A DNA stretch of 64,000 nt from Bacteroides uniformis (GCF_025147485.1 NZ_CP102263.1:4539501-4603500); one strand, 5' to 3'; positions 8,730-17,538 are shown, counted from the stretch's first letter. Notes: generated from the letters alone by a model not told the origin. Program-made: numbers and translations.

Positions 8730-10187
8730 TCACCCGGTTATTGTTGCCAATTCCAGCACCCCTTCCGGCAAATATCCGCTGCGTATGCGCCATTCCTGGG
8801 GATAAAGATTATTGGCACGGTTACCTATATTCTTGACAAATCCTAGAGGTATCTGTTTGTAGGTGAGCAAGACAATGCCGCGCGGAGCAGTCTCCGAAAG
8901 GACAACAGCCTCCTTGCGCAGATAGCTGATGGCCTGCTCGCGGCCTATCTCTTCATGGGCAAAGGCATCCGGATTCAGTGCTATACTCATGGCGAGCCCA
9001 TGAGCAGGCATCCAGTCTTTTCCTTTCAACTCGGCAACATCTACCCCAGCCTGCACGATACGGAGTGACGAACGCAAAGCCGACAGTTCGGAGAGATACG
9101 CTTTAGGGAAAGCGCTGACGTTGTTGCCATTGACGATAAATTCGTAATTATCCGGAACCGCAAACCACTCATGCAGTGCCGAAAGCTGTTCTTTGGAAAC
9201 ACCCGGAGTTTTCGCTCCTTTTCCTTGAGGTTTTCTTCCTTTTTCCCAGGATTTCACCTGCCCGGCCCAGGTATTCCCATCGCTCACGCCCGGTTTGCGG
9301 AGAACTGCCAAAAAGAATCCTTCCCCCTTCGTCCGATGGGGCAGGAAACGATAGGCGGGAAAGTCCTCTCCCGACAATAGATTACCCGTAATATTCCAGT
9401 CAGTAGAAATTTCCAACGGCAATACCTCCGCCCCGAATTCATCCCGTATCCAACGGATGTTCTCTTCGTTTTCCTTTGTATTATAGGTACAAGTACTGTA
9501 GATGAGAATGCCTCCGGACTTCAAGCAAGGCCAGATATCCGTAACGATGCGACGCTGGCGCTGCCAGCAGATTTCCACATTCTCCCCACTCCACTCACTT
9601 ACCGCAACGGGGTCTTTACGGAACATCCCCTCGCCAGAGCAGGGGACATCCGTCAATATGACGTCGAAGAAGTCCGTCAAGGAAGAAAAATCTGCCGGGT
9701 CATTATTAGTGACCACCACACCGGAATGCCCCCACTTCGTAAGATTCTCCGCCAATACCTGCGAGCGGTTGCGGATTACCTCATTGGCCACCAGCAGACT
9801 GCCTGCGGGCAACACGCTACGGGCATGCGTGGATTTCCCGCCGGGAGCCGCACAGAGGTCAAGCATCACCACCGGTCCTTCGCCCACATACCGCCTCAAA
9901 GCCTGCTCCACAAACATAGACGAAGCCTCCTGCACATAGTAGCAGCCTGCATGAAACAGCGGGTCAAAAGTGAATGTCAGCCGCTTGTCCAGATAGTATC
10001 CGGCAGTAGACCAAGGGACATGCCTAAAAGAGGAACGAAAAAGACTGAATGAAGATTCCGGTAATTTATCTTCATTCAGTCGGATACTGACCGGCTGCTC
10101 CCCTTCCAGGGCGGCAGCCAGCTTTTCATATTCTTCCACACCCAAGAGGGCGCGTGTATAATCGGTGAAAGATGAGGGTAGCTTCAT
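8730..10187 (-). CDS. 16S rRNA m5C methyltransferase (RsmF/NOL1/NOP2/Sun family)
   Basis: This 485-residue SAM-dependent methyltransferase acts on ribosomal RNA in the cytoplasm. The SAM-binding motif LDLCAAPGGKS lies at about 108-119. DVPCSGEGMFRK (Cys183) and STCTYNTKENEEN (Cys233) carry the two cysteines of the m5C mechanism. The C-terminal extension of about 190 residues is of the RsmF type, with a PUA-like end (LGFVKNIGNRANNLYPQEWRI). The ATG at 10187 (MKLPSSF) is chosen because the -7 box lies at 10210-10217; a longer reading would start upstream of it. The exact target cytosine is not predictable by eye. It is a single gene, unrelated to its neighbours. Confidence 0.88.
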   Translation of the reverse strand: MKLPSSFTDYTRALLGVEEYEKLAAALEGEQPVSIRLNEDKLPESSFSLFRSSFRHVPWSTAGYYLDKRLTFTFDPLFHAGCYYVQEASSMFVEQALRRYVGEGPVVMLDLCAAPGGKSTHARSVLPAGSLLVANEVIRNRSQVLAENLTKWGHSGVVVTNNDPADFSSLTDFFDVILTDVPCSGEGMFRKDPVAVSEWSGENVEICWQRQRRIVTDIWPCLKSGGILIYSTCTYNTKENEENIRWIRDEFGAEVLPLEISTDWNITGNLLSGEDFPAYRFLPHRTKGEGFFLAVLRKPGVSDGNTWAGQVKSWEKGRKPQGKGAKTPGVSKEQLSALHEWFAVPDNYEFIVNGNNVSAFPKAYLSELSALRSSLRIVQAGVDVAELKGKDWMPAHGLAMSIALNPDAFAHEEIGREQAISYLRKEAVVLSETAPRGIVLLTYKQIPLGFVKNIGNRANNLYPQEWRIRSGYLPEGVLELATITG

Positions 10188-10209
10188 GCTTTGAACTGTT
10201 TTATGGCAG

Positions 10210-10217
10210 CAAAGATA
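10210..10217 (-). promoter_or_regulatory. -7 promoter box for the rRNA methyltransferase gene
   Basis: TATCTTTG on the minus strand, 22 bases upstream of the ATG. The -33 element is only weakly matched (TTGG). Confidence 0.6.
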
Positions 10218-10277
10218 GTGCAAAATACGTTTCACCAATCTACGGGGCTAAACAAAAAGCACGGTTCAATACTCTTT

Positions 10278-12701
10278 TTAAAAACTGAGTTTCACCCCTG
10301 CAAAATAGGAACGCGGTGCACCCGGTCCGTAGATATAACCGGAATCGCGGCTCGCTCCTTTATCAAAATCTTTCTGATAAGAATTGAATATATTCTGTAC
10401 ACCGGCATTGAGCTGCAAACAGAACCCTTGAAAATCAAAGTCGTAAGCTATCTTTGTTCCAAGCTCAAAGAAGTCCGGACTCTTTACCAATACATCCGCC
10501 TCACCGTTCACCTCCGAAAGCAAATGGGGAACGTACATCCGCCCGGTATAATTGCCGTTCAAAGCTATTGAGAAGGCTTTAACCGGCATATAGGTAGCTG
10601 TAAAGTAGCCGTAGACGTCGGGAGTACGCAGTATCTTGTCGCTGTAACGTTCTTTCTCCGACAAGTGCTCCTCATCCGCACTCCATTCTTCGGGAGAGTC
10701 ATAGATACTTCGTTGAAGCGTCAGCCCTGCCTGCAACTGAACCTTATCCTTATAGGCAACCTTTCCTTCCAATGTGCCGCCATACACTTTAGCTCCCGAA
10801 CCATTGATACGGGTCTGTATCAGATAAGCGCTACCATCCGGGTCTTTCACCGGAGGCGTCAGGACAAACGGGTCGGAAAGTTTCGTGTAGAAGCCTTCCA
10901 CCAGTAGGTTTGCCTGGAAATCTCCGAAATAGTGGTACCAATCTACCGAAGCATTGAAGCTGCGCGAACGCTCTTCCTTCAATCCTTTGGCGCGGACAAT
11001 GGAAACCAACTCTCCACCCACATTACTGATATGCAGATCTTCATCAAACGCTTGTGGAGCACGGAATCCCTCAGCATAACTGAAACGGATATTCACATCC
11101 TGAGTAGGATTGTAACGGATATTGGCACGGGGACTGAAAACAGCCTTGTCCATGATGCTGTTTTTATCTACGCGCCCGCCAATCAGGAAACTCCACTGTT
11201 CGTTCTTCCACTCATTCTGGGCATAGACGCTTGCTATATTCACCACTTGGTTCAACGGGGCGGGGGTATATTTCTCAATCAGTTGTTGCAAGCGGTCACC
11301 CGTTGCCGTAGGATCTTCGGCCAAAGCAGCATCACGATACTTCTGTACGTCCGTTGCCTTGTCATGCAGATTGTCGTGATTGAACTCAATGCCTCCGGTC
11401 AAATCGGCAGGCATAAACAGACACTTGTCAAAATGATAAATATACTGGGCACCCAGCACACCGGTAAAGTCCGTAGTCATTCCATAAGCGCTGTAATAAC
11501 TATTGCGCACGATGTGCTGAGCCGAAGCATAGGTACTGAACGTATGTTTCTGGTTTTTGGAGAAAGCCGTGAACTTGAGTCCACCCGTGTTGATGGAATG
11601 TTTCAGCTGTTCCACCAGTCCGGGCGCCCCGGTACCGTTCAATCCGGCATCCTCGGCTATATGAGGGGGAAGGCTGAAGCCACTTCCACCACGGCGGAAT
11701 TCCTCCATATGATGGTATTCAAGGCTCAGCTTGGAATAGGCACTTGTCCGGTAGTAAGCATTCAGACCGACAGTCTGGTTCTTCAGCTTCGGTAATTCGG
11801 AAAAACCGTCTCCGTTGGAGTCCCATGCCGAACGATGCCTGCTCTGGCCGTACACATAAGCCCCCATCTTACTGTCCGAAGAAACCAAGGAAAGATTCAG
11901 GGTCGTGTTGTTGTCGAACGAGCCGGAACCGTCGAAATTGGAAATGGTATGCGAGAAAGAACCGGAATTGCGAATCGGTTCCTTCGTAATGATATTCACC
12001 GTCCCGGCAATGGCCGAAGAACCGAACAAGGCTGAACCACCTCCACGCACCACTTCCACACGCTCTATCATGTTGGCGGGAATCTGTTCCAACCCATACA
12101 CACCGGCCAGAGAGGAAAAGATGGGACGTGAGTCTATCAATATTTGGGTATATTTCCCATCCAGCCCGTTGATGCGCACTTGTGAATAACCGCAATTCTG
12201 GCAATCGGTCTCCACCCGCACACCTGGCTGAAAGGCCAGTCCTTGCGACAAAGTATGCGAGTTTGTCTGCTCAAACAGTTTAGGAGTGACCACTTTGACC
12301 AAAGTGGGTGCCAAGCGCCGGGCAGTCTCATTGCGGTTGGCTGTGACTACCACCCCGTCCAGTGCCACCATGTCTTCTTCCAACTCAAAGTTCTCTTCCA
12401 AGGTCTTACCACGTTTCAGAACGACTTTGCGCTCCTGCGACTTATAACCTACGGCACTGACGGACAACGTGAACTCACCTTCAGGCAGATTCTTTAGGAA
12501 ATAGTGACCGGTGGCATCGGTCATGGTCCCGATGGTGGTGCCTTTCAGCGAAACTGTCATATAAGGCAAATGTTCCCTTGTACTTTTTTCTATTACATGA
12601 CCGACAATATTGGCATCGGTACTCTTCAAATCTTCGGCATAAACGGTTGATGAGAGTAACAGACATACTGCTCCCACCACAAAAAATATATATTTTTTCA
12701 T
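10278..12701 (-). CDS. TonB-dependent outer-membrane receptor (probable metal or metallophore uptake)
   Basis: This 807-residue protein has a signal peptide (ending near VYAEDL). A carboxypeptidase-regulatory-like domain lies at about 30-110 (GHVIEKSTREHLPYMTVSLK). A plug domain follows at about 125-235 (VRINGLDGKYTQILIDSRP, VEVVRGGGSALFGSSAIAG), then a 22-strand barrel ending in the aromatic terminus YFAGVKLSF. The plug has a CQNCGYSQVRINGLDG stretch, a Cys pair uncommon in polysaccharide-type SusC proteins and compatible with metal binding. There is no SusD partner, which argues against glycan uptake. It lies 64 bases downstream of a small His-rich gene without an intervening promoter, so the two are almost certainly co-transcribed. 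The substrate is inferred, not shown. Confidence 0.9.
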   Translation of the reverse strand: MKKYIFFVVGAVCLLLSSTVYAEDLKSTDANIVGHVIEKSTREHLPYMTVSLKGTTIGTMTDATGHYFLKNLPEGEFTLSVSAVGYKSQERKVVLKRGKTLEENFELEEDMVALDGVVVTANRNETARRLAPTLVKVVTPKLFEQTNSHTLSQGLAFQPGVRVETDCQNCGYSQVRINGLDGKYTQILIDSRPIFSSLAGVYGLEQIPANMIERVEVVRGGGSALFGSSAIAGTVNIITKEPIRNSGSFSHTISNFDGSGSFDNNTTLNLSLVSSDSKMGAYVYGQSRHRSAWDSNGDGFSELPKLKNQTVGLNAYYRTSAYSKLSLEYHHMEEFRRGGSGFSLPPHIAEDAGLNGTGAPGLVEQLKHSINTGGLKFTAFSKNQKHTFSTYASAQHIVRNSYYSAYGMTTDFTGVLGAQYIYHFDKCLFMPADLTGGIEFNHDNLHDKATDVQKYRDAALAEDPTATGDRLQQLIEKYTPAPLNQVVNIASVYAQNEWKNEQWSFLIGGRVDKNSIMDKAVFSPRANIRYNPTQDVNIRFSYAEGFRAPQAFDEDLHISNVGGELVSIVRAKGLKEERSRSFNASVDWYHYFGDFQANLLVEGFYTKLSDPFVLTPPVKDPDGSAYLIQTRINGSGAKVYGGTLEGKVAYKDKVQLQAGLTLQRSIYDSPEEWSADEEHLSEKERYSDKILRTPDVYGYFTATYMPVKAFSIALNGNYTGRMYVPHLLSEVNGEADVLVKSPDFFELGTKIAYDFDFQGFCLQLNAGVQNIFNSYQKDFDKGASRDSGYIYGPGAPRSYFAGVKLSF

Positions 12702-12738
12702 GTACTTCTAAAATAATATGTTAATCAATGAGGTTGAC

Positions 12739-12759
12739 GCAATCCCACAACGGAATTGC
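12739..12759 (-). promoter_or_regulatory. Stem-loop between the second R-A-P-P gene and the TonB receptor
   Basis: On the minus strand GCAATTCC pairs with GGGATTGC (eight pairs, one G-U) around a GTTGT loop. It starts seven bases after the stop codon of the small His-rich gene and ends 37 bases before the receptor ATG. No T-tract follows. Its placement suits a translation-coupled switch. Confidence 0.6.
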
Positions 12760-12765
12760 CTTAAT

Positions 12766-13107
12766 CTATCGGATTTGAAAAAAAGAAGGGGGAGCACGCA
12801 GGCAAATACCGCCACGAAGCTTTACACACTTGATGCATTCCGTGGTAAGAATGCTCAGTACACACAACAAAACAAGGAAAACCGTCGCGGCAACCGGAAG
12901 CAACGGAAGGGAAGAAGAGACGAAAGAGGCTAGATAGAAAATGGTTTCCAACTGCACCTCTGTATGCTCATGCTGGCCCTTGAATGGATGGGAATGCACA
13001 ATGATAACACCATTCACCACATGCGAGTGGGTAAACAGCGTAATTCCTCCCAGATAGGCAATGAACAGCAGAGGGAGGAAACACTTCATTATATTCCTCA
13101 ACTTCAT
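12766..13107 (-). CDS. Small His-rich membrane protein ending in an R-A-P-P motif
   Basis: This 113-residue protein starts at the ATG at 13107, preceded by GGGAAG. The longer in-frame TTG lies within the -7 promoter box and is excluded. It has an N-terminal membrane segment (about 9-25) and a short His-containing loop (HSHVVNGVIIVHSHPFKGQHEH, about 27-48; it exceeds an ordinary spacer in His content). A second hydrophobic helix pair follows (about 60-95), then CIKC and the ending CLRAPPSFFQIR. The arrangement is the same as the gene at 903-1313: hydrophobic anchor, His cluster, terminal R-A-P-P, stem-loop, metal-type transporter gene. I infer a sensor/leader role for the TonB receptor; no enzymatic motif is seen. 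Confidence 0.72.
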   Translation of the reverse strand: MKLRNIMKCFLPLLFIAYLGGITLFTHSHVVNGVIIVHSHPFKGQHEHTEVQLETIFYLASFVSSSLPLLPVAATVFLVLLCVLSILTTECIKCVKLRGGICLRAPPSFFQIR

Positions 13108-13134
13108 CAAGACTTCCCAATAAAAACAGATGCG

Positions 13135-13166
13135 CAAAGATAACAGTATTTACAATAAGAAACAAC
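13135..13166 (-). promoter_or_regulatory. Promoter of the His-rich gene and TonB receptor
   Basis: Minus-strand TATCTTTG at 13135-13142 with GTTG 20 bases upstream (13163-13166). It is the only consensus-like start seen upstream of the receptor, so both genes should share one transcript. Confidence 0.65.
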
Positions 13167-13362
13167 CCGGTTTGTATATTTACCTCTATTTACAGTCGCA
13201 AATACCTACTTCTTGTTATTCCGGAAAAAAGACAATAAGACATTTTCACGGAAAAATATCGCCTTATTTCCGGTTTTCTAAAAAAAATATCTTCTCTTTG
13301 CAACTTTATAAAGGTGACGACACGTCTAACCAACAAAGAAACAAATTAAAAGACCATAGATT

Positions 13363-13986
13363 ATGAAACGTATCATTTTTGGATTAATGCTCGCCATGAT
13401 GTTCTGCACACTGGTGCAAGGCGCAAACAGAACCGTAACAGAGAACGACGGTCAGGGGAACAAGAAAAGAGTCATCGAATTGAGAGACACTGTCATCAAT
13501 GGAGAAACCGTAACAGACACACTTAGTGTCATGACTTATGAAAACGGTGCCGGCAGTAGCAATGCTCCGGAAAAATGGAGAACCCACCACAGCAGTATGG
13601 ACTGGAACGGGTTCGACCTCGGGAGCAAGACCTCGGAGACCGTGATTGCCGTAACAGCCATCGTCTTTGTATTCGGACTGCCGCTACTCATCATATTCGT
13701 AGTATTCTTCTTCCGCTATAAAAACCGGAAAGCCAAGTACCGCCTGGCGGAACAGGCCCTGGCCAGCGGACAGCAACTGCCTGAAAACTTCTTCAAAGAA
13801 GCCGCAGCAACGGATATCCGCAGCAAAGGCATCAACAACATATTCGTCGGCATCGGCCTGTTCATCTTCCTTTGGGCCATTACCGGAGAATTCGGTCTCG
13901 GATGTATCGGCTTACTCGTCATGTTCACCGGCTTCGGACAATTGGTGATTTTCTACAGCCAACAGAAGAAGAACGAAGAAAAATGA
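13363..13986 (+). CDS. Membrane protein of the DUF6249 type, in a sigma-factor operon
   Basis: This 207-residue protein has a signal peptide (LAMMFCTLVQGA) and a short periplasmic region (about 21-85). One transmembrane helix lies at about 86-112 (VIAVTAIVFVFGLPLLIIFVVFFF), followed by a cytoplasmic segment with KNRKAKYRLAEQALASGQQLPENFF. Two further hydrophobic segments lie at about 150-197. The RLAEQALASGQ motif is what I associate with DUF6249. Its stop overlaps the sigma-factor start (ATGA), so the two are translationally coupled. Possibly it helps control the sigma factor at the membrane; no experimental function is known to me. Confidence 0.75.
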   Translation: MKRIIFGLMLAMMFCTLVQGANRTVTENDGQGNKKRVIELRDTVINGETVTDTLSVMTYENGAGSSNAPEKWRTHHSSMDWNGFDLGSKTSETVIAVTAIVFVFGLPLLIIFVVFFFRYKNRKAKYRLAEQALASGQQLPENFFKEAAATDIRSKGINNIFVGIGLFIFLWAITGEFGLGCIGLLVMFTGFGQLVIFYSQQKKNEEK

Positions 13987-14528
13987 GTCAGATGGGTGAC
14001 ATATCGTTAGTCGCACAGGTCGTGGTGTTTCACAACACCAGGGCCTTCGACCAGTTGGTAAAGAAGTACCAGTCGCCCGTGCGGCGGTTCTTCCTGCACC
14101 AGACCTGCGGCGACAGCGAGTTGAGTGACGACCTGGCACAAGATACGTTTATCAAGGCCTATACAAACATCGCTTCGTTCAAGAATCTGTCCAGCTTCTC
14201 AACCTGGCTCTACCGTATTGCCTATAACGTTTTTTATGATTATATTCGCAGCCGGAAAGAAACGGACGATTTGGATACGTACCGAGTGGACGCTCAATGC
14301 AGCACACTGCAGCAGGACGTGGGACAGCACATGGACATTTACCGTGCCCTGGCCACACTGAAGGAAATGGAACGCACCTGCATCACGCTCTTCTACATGG
14401 AAGACCAAAGCATCGAAAAGATTACAGGTATCACCGGATGTCCGGCGGGAACGGTAAAAAGCCACCTCTCGCGGGCGAAAGACAAAATGGCTTCCTACTT
14501 AAAACAAAATGGTTATGATGGAAAATGA
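13983..14528 (+). CDS. RNA polymerase sigma factor, ECF-like sigma-70 family
   Basis: This 181-residue protein has the region 2 signature (DDLAQDTFIKAYTNIASFKNLSS, about 48-70, and FSTWLYRIAYNVFYDYIRSRK) and region 4 helix-turn-helix (IEKITGITGCPAGTVKSHLSRAKDKM, about 145-170). The start at 13983 overlaps the stop of the preceding membrane-protein gene. The stop overlaps the next gene by about 15-20 bases. It should redirect RNA polymerase to a regulon not visible here. The flanking membrane proteins are candidates for its control. A longer upstream reading frame inside the DUF6249 gene is excluded. Confidence 0.92.
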   Translation: MSQMGDISLVAQVVVFHNTRAFDQLVKKYQSPVRRFFLHQTCGDSELSDDLAQDTFIKAYTNIASFKNLSSFSTWLYRIAYNVFYDYIRSRKETDDLDTYRVDAQCSTLQQDVGQHMDIYRALATLKEMERTCITLFYMEDQSIEKITGITGCPAGTVKSHLSRAKDKMASYLKQNGYDGK

Positions 14529-14841
14529 TGATAAACTCCTGACTTCATTCTTTGCCGAACACCGGCAGGAAATAGCCGATAACGGGTTCAGCCGCCGCGT
14601 ACTGCGACATCTGCCCGACCGTAGCCGCCACTTGGCGCAGATATGGACAGCATTCTGCTTTACTCTGGCCCTCGTACTGTTCGTCTCCCTCGACGGAGTG
14701 CAGCTGATACTGGACACCTTGCGCGAAACCTTCGATACTGCCATCCGGAGCGGAGCTTCGGAGCTTGACCCCAAGTCGTTAATCATTGCCGGAGTGGTAT
14801 TGCTCTATTTCGGTTACCGCAAGATTTCATCTATGGCATAG
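14509..14841 (+). CDS. Small membrane protein downstream of the sigma factor (DUF5056 type)
   Basis: This protein of about 110 residues begins at 14509, 14515 or 14518 (three Met codons). The last gives MENDDKLLTSFF, the usual family start. A soluble N-terminal part (FFAEHRQEIADNGFSRRVLRHLP) precedes two hydrophobic helices (about 43-62 and 88-104). It overlaps the sigma-factor gene and probably acts as a membrane-bound partner or anti-sigma-like factor. That is inference from the gene order; no zinc anti-sigma motif is present. Confidence 0.75.
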   Translation: MVMMENDDKLLTSFFAEHRQEIADNGFSRRVLRHLPDRSRHLAQIWTAFCFTLALVLFVSLDGVQLILDTLRETFDTAIRSGASELDPKSLIIAGVVLLYFGYRKISSMA

Positions 14842-14870
14842 TTGTTTTTCAATGATAAATCGTATCTTTG
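14841..14870 (+). promoter_or_regulatory. Promoter of the phospholipase D-type gene
   Basis: GTTG at 14841-14844 and TATCTTTG at 14863-14870, 18 bases apart, start directly after the upstream stop codon. Confidence 0.6.
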
Positions 14871-14903
14871 TCCCCTCATAAAACTAACTAAGAGGAGAAA
14901 GTT

Positions 14904-16133
14904 TTGAGAAAGATTCTATTCATCATATTATTCGTTTTTTCTATTGGGAATGCCGGGGCGCAAGCAACAAGCGATTCCATCGTCATGAATTACTTGAAGG
15001 AAATGGGCGCCCCCGTCACTTATAACAATGAAGTGAAATTGCTGATGACCGGCCATGACAAGTTCGTCGATCTCTTCGAGAATATCCGCCATGCCCGGCA
15101 TCATATCCATTTGGAATACTTCAACTTCCGCAACGACTCCATAGCCAATGCCTTGTTCAGCCTTCTGGCAGAGAAAGTCAAGGAGGGAGTTGAAGTCCGC
15201 GCCATGTTCGATGCCTTCGGCAACTGGTCCAACAACCAACCATTGAAAGAACGCCATCTGAAATCCATCCGCGCCCAAGGCATCGAAATCGTTAAGTTCG
15301 ATCCTATCACTTTTCCCTGGGTGAATCATGCCATACACCGCGACCATCGGAAAATAGTAGTGATTGACGGCAAGATAGGTTATACCGGCGGCATGAACAT
15401 TGCCGACTACTACATCAACGGATTGCCTAAAATCGGTAAATGGCACGATATGCACATACATCTTGAAGGAGATGCCGTGCGCTATCTGCAGGGCATCTTC
15501 CTGACCATGTGGAACCGGGAAACGGGACAACACGTAGGTGGACCTGCCTACTTCCCGGATACTCAGCAACTGCCCGACAGTATTGCCGAAGAAATAGCCA
15601 TCGTGGACCGCACGCCACGCGAAACACCACGCTCCATCAGCCATGCCTATGCAGCTTCCATACAAGCCGCACAGAAGAGCATCCGAATCGTGAATCCTTA
15701 TTTCGTTCCGACCAAATCAATCCGCAAGGCAATCAAGAACGCACTGAAAAAAGGTACTGAAGTGGAAATCATGATACCTGCCGTGTCGGACATAGCCTTT
15801 ACTCCGGATGCCTCATTCTACATAGCACACAAGCTGATGAAGAAAGGAGCCAAGATATATCTCTTCAACGGCGGCTTCCACCATTCCAAGATAATGATGG
15901 TAGACAGCACTTTCTGCACGGTGGGTACTGCCAATCTCAACAGCCGCAGCCTGCGCTATGACTACGAGACAAACGCTTTCATCTTCGACCCCAAGACCAC
16001 CAATGAGCTGAATGCCATGTTCGAACGGGACGTGCAAAACAGTACGCTACTCACTCCCGAAGTCTGGAAAAAGCGTTCCGGATGGAAGAAATTCGTAGGC
16101 TGGGTGGGAAACCTGATGACCCCCTTCCTCTAA
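14904..16133 (+). CDS. Secreted/membrane phospholipase D-type protein (cardiolipin synthase-like)
   Basis: This 409-residue protein contains both HxKxxxxD motifs of the phospholipase D superfamily: HRKIVVID at residue 148 and HSKIMMVD at residue 327, each followed by the conserved GG/GT-N pattern (GGMN, GTANLN). The first 20 residues look like a cleavable signal peptide (ILFIILFVFSIGNAGA). This differs from the two-helix anchor of classical cardiolipin synthases. The start is a TTG at 14904, because AGAGGAGAAA precedes it and the next Met (residue 27) would remove the signal. It could make or turn over cardiolipin or cleave phosphodiesters outside the cytoplasm; which one is not decidable. 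Confidence 0.85.
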   Translation: MRKILFIILFVFSIGNAGAQATSDSIVMNYLKEMGAPVTYNNEVKLLMTGHDKFVDLFENIRHARHHIHLEYFNFRNDSIANALFSLLAEKVKEGVEVRAMFDAFGNWSNNQPLKERHLKSIRAQGIEIVKFDPITFPWVNHAIHRDHRKIVVIDGKIGYTGGMNIADYYINGLPKIGKWHDMHIHLEGDAVRYLQGIFLTMWNRETGQHVGGPAYFPDTQQLPDSIAEEIAIVDRTPRETPRSISHAYAASIQAAQKSIRIVNPYFVPTKSIRKAIKNALKKGTEVEIMIPAVSDIAFTPDASFYIAHKLMKKGAKIYLFNGGFHHSKIMMVDSTFCTVGTANLNSRSLRYDYETNAFIFDPKTTNELNAMFERDVQNSTLLTPEVWKKRSGWKKFVGWVGNLMTPFL

Positions 16134-16165
16134 TTATTAATTATTAATTATTAATTATTAATTAA
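16131..16165. repeat. AT-only tandem repeat, 7-base unit
   Basis: Four copies of TAATTAT and a partial fifth start on the stop codon of the phospholipase D-type gene and lie just upstream of the thyA promoter. The stretch may act as an AT-rich upstream promoter element, and its copy number could vary. Confidence 0.8.
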
Positions 16166-16171
16166 TTCTCC

Positions 16172-16179
16172 TACCTTTG
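16172..16179 (+). promoter_or_regulatory. -7 promoter box for thyA
   Basis: TACCTTTG, 28 bases before the thyA ATG. No clear TTTG lies at -33, but the AT-only repeat lies upstream. Confidence 0.6.
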
Positions 16180-16207
16180 CGTTCGGATAAAAACAGAGCA
16201 TTACATC

Positions 16208-17002
16208 ATGAAACAATATTTAGACCTGCTGAACCGCGTACTGACCGAAGGCGTAGAGAAAAGCGACCGTACGGGTACCGGCACCATCAGCGTATTCGGC
16301 CACCAGATGCGTTTCAACATGGATGAAGGCTTCCCCTGCCTTACTACCAAGAAGCTACATCTGAAATCAATCATATACGAACTGCTATGGTTCCTCCAAG
16401 GAGACACCAATGTGAAATATCTTCAGGACAACGGTGTACGTATCTGGAACGAATGGGCGGACGAAAACGGTGACCTGGGACATATTTACGGGTATCAATG
16501 GCGCTCCTGGCCGAACTATAAAGGTGGATTCATCGACCAAATCAGCGAAGCTGTAGAAACCATCAAGCACAATCCCGACTCACGCCGGATTATAGTCAGC
16601 GCATGGAATGTAGGTGATTTGGACAACATGAACCTCCCTCCCTGCCACGCCTTCTTCCAGTTCTATGTCGCCAACGGACGGCTGAGCCTACAACTGTATC
16701 AGCGTAGTGCGGACATTTTTTTAGGAGTGCCCTTCAACATTGCTTCCTATGCCCTGCTCCTGCAGATGATGGCGCAAGTCACCGGACTGAAAGCCGGAGA
16801 TTTCATCCATACCTTAGGAGATGCTCACATCTATCTGAACCATTTGGAGCAGGTAAAACTCCAACTATCTCGTGAACCGCGGGATTTGCCGCAGATGAGA
16901 ATCAATCCGGATGTGAAAAACATCTTCGACTTCAAGTTCGAGGATTTTGAGTTGGTCAACTATAACCCGCATCCGCATATTGCAGGAAAAGTGTCAGTAT
17001 AA
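16208..17002 (+). CDS. thyA: Thymidylate synthase
   Basis: This 264-residue protein matches the length of E. coli ThyA. It converts dUMP to dTMP using methylene-tetrahydrofolate. Conserved stretches are the N-terminal [17 protein letters not shown], the catalytic [13 protein letters not shown] (Cys nucleophile), [22 protein letters not shown], and the terminal [13 protein letters not shown]. The dihydrofolate reductase gene follows after 45 bases, giving the usual pair that regenerates the oxidised folate product. Confidence 0.97.
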   Translation: MKQYLDLLNRVLTEGVEKSDRTGTGTISVFGHQMRFNMDEGFPCLTTKKLHLKSIIYELLWFLQGDTNVKYLQDNGVRIWNEWADENGDLGHIYGYQWRSWPNYKGGFIDQISEAVETIKHNPDSRRIIVSAWNVGDLDNMNLPPCHAFFQFYVANGRLSLQLYQRSADIFLGVPFNIASYALLLQMMAQVTGLKAGDFIHTLGDAHIYLNHLEQVKLQLSREPRDLPQMRINPDVKNIFDFKFEDFELVNYNPHPHIAGKVSV

Positions 17003-17047
17003 ATCCTACAATAAAAAGATAGAAAGAGAAAAGAATTTTACACACAT

Positions 17048-17536
17048 ATGATTAGTATTATTGCTGCAGTAGACAGAAAGAGAGGTATCGGCTATCAGAA
17101 CCGGTTGTTATTCTGGCTTCCCAATGATTTGAAGCGTTTCAAAGCCCTCACCACGGGAAATACCATCATCATGGGCCGAAAGACTTTTGAATCTCTCCCC
17201 AAAGGTGCGCTTCCCAACCGCCGCAACGTTGTTCTGTCCACTCAAAAAGATTTGATCTGTCCCGGTACAGAAGTTTTTCCCTCATTGGAAGAAGCACTAA
17301 GCAGTTGCCAGCCCGACGAACACGTCTACATCATCGGCGGTGCAAGCGTTTATCGCCAGGCACTCCCCTTTGCAGATACCCTCTGCCTGACCGAAGTGGA
17401 TGCAGAAGCCCCTCAGGTGGACGCCTACTTTCCCGAAGTCGCTCCGACTGTATGGCAAGAAAAAAGCAGGGAGTCCCATCCCGCAGATGAGAAGCATCCC
17501 TGCCCTTATGCATTCGTCGATTATATCCGTCGGTAG
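17048..17536 (+). CDS. folA: Dihydrofolate reductase
   Basis: This 162-residue enzyme reduces dihydrofolate with NADPH. Family landmarks are IAAVDRKRGIGYQNRLLFWLPNDLKRFKALT, with the acidic/Asn active-site region, then TIIMGRKTFESLP, NRRNVVLS, and VYIIGGASVYRQALPFADTLCLTEV. It follows thyA in the same direction and probably shares its transcript. It ends two bases from the convergent Lrp-type gene, with no obvious terminator between them. Confidence 0.96.
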   Translation: MISIIAAVDRKRGIGYQNRLLFWLPNDLKRFKALTTGNTIIMGRKTFESLPKGALPNRRNVVLSTQKDLICPGTEVFPSLEEALSSCQPDEHVYIIGGASVYRQALPFADTLCLTEVDAEAPQVDAYFPEVAPTVWQEKSRESHPADEKHPCPYAFVDYIRR

Positions 17537-17538
17537 AA

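Noticed and set aside
8497..8836. Short reading frames with repeated Cys/Ala/Leu patterns across the palindrome array
   Set aside because: They arise from the 22-base repeats being read in different frames; no start signal or conserved protein.
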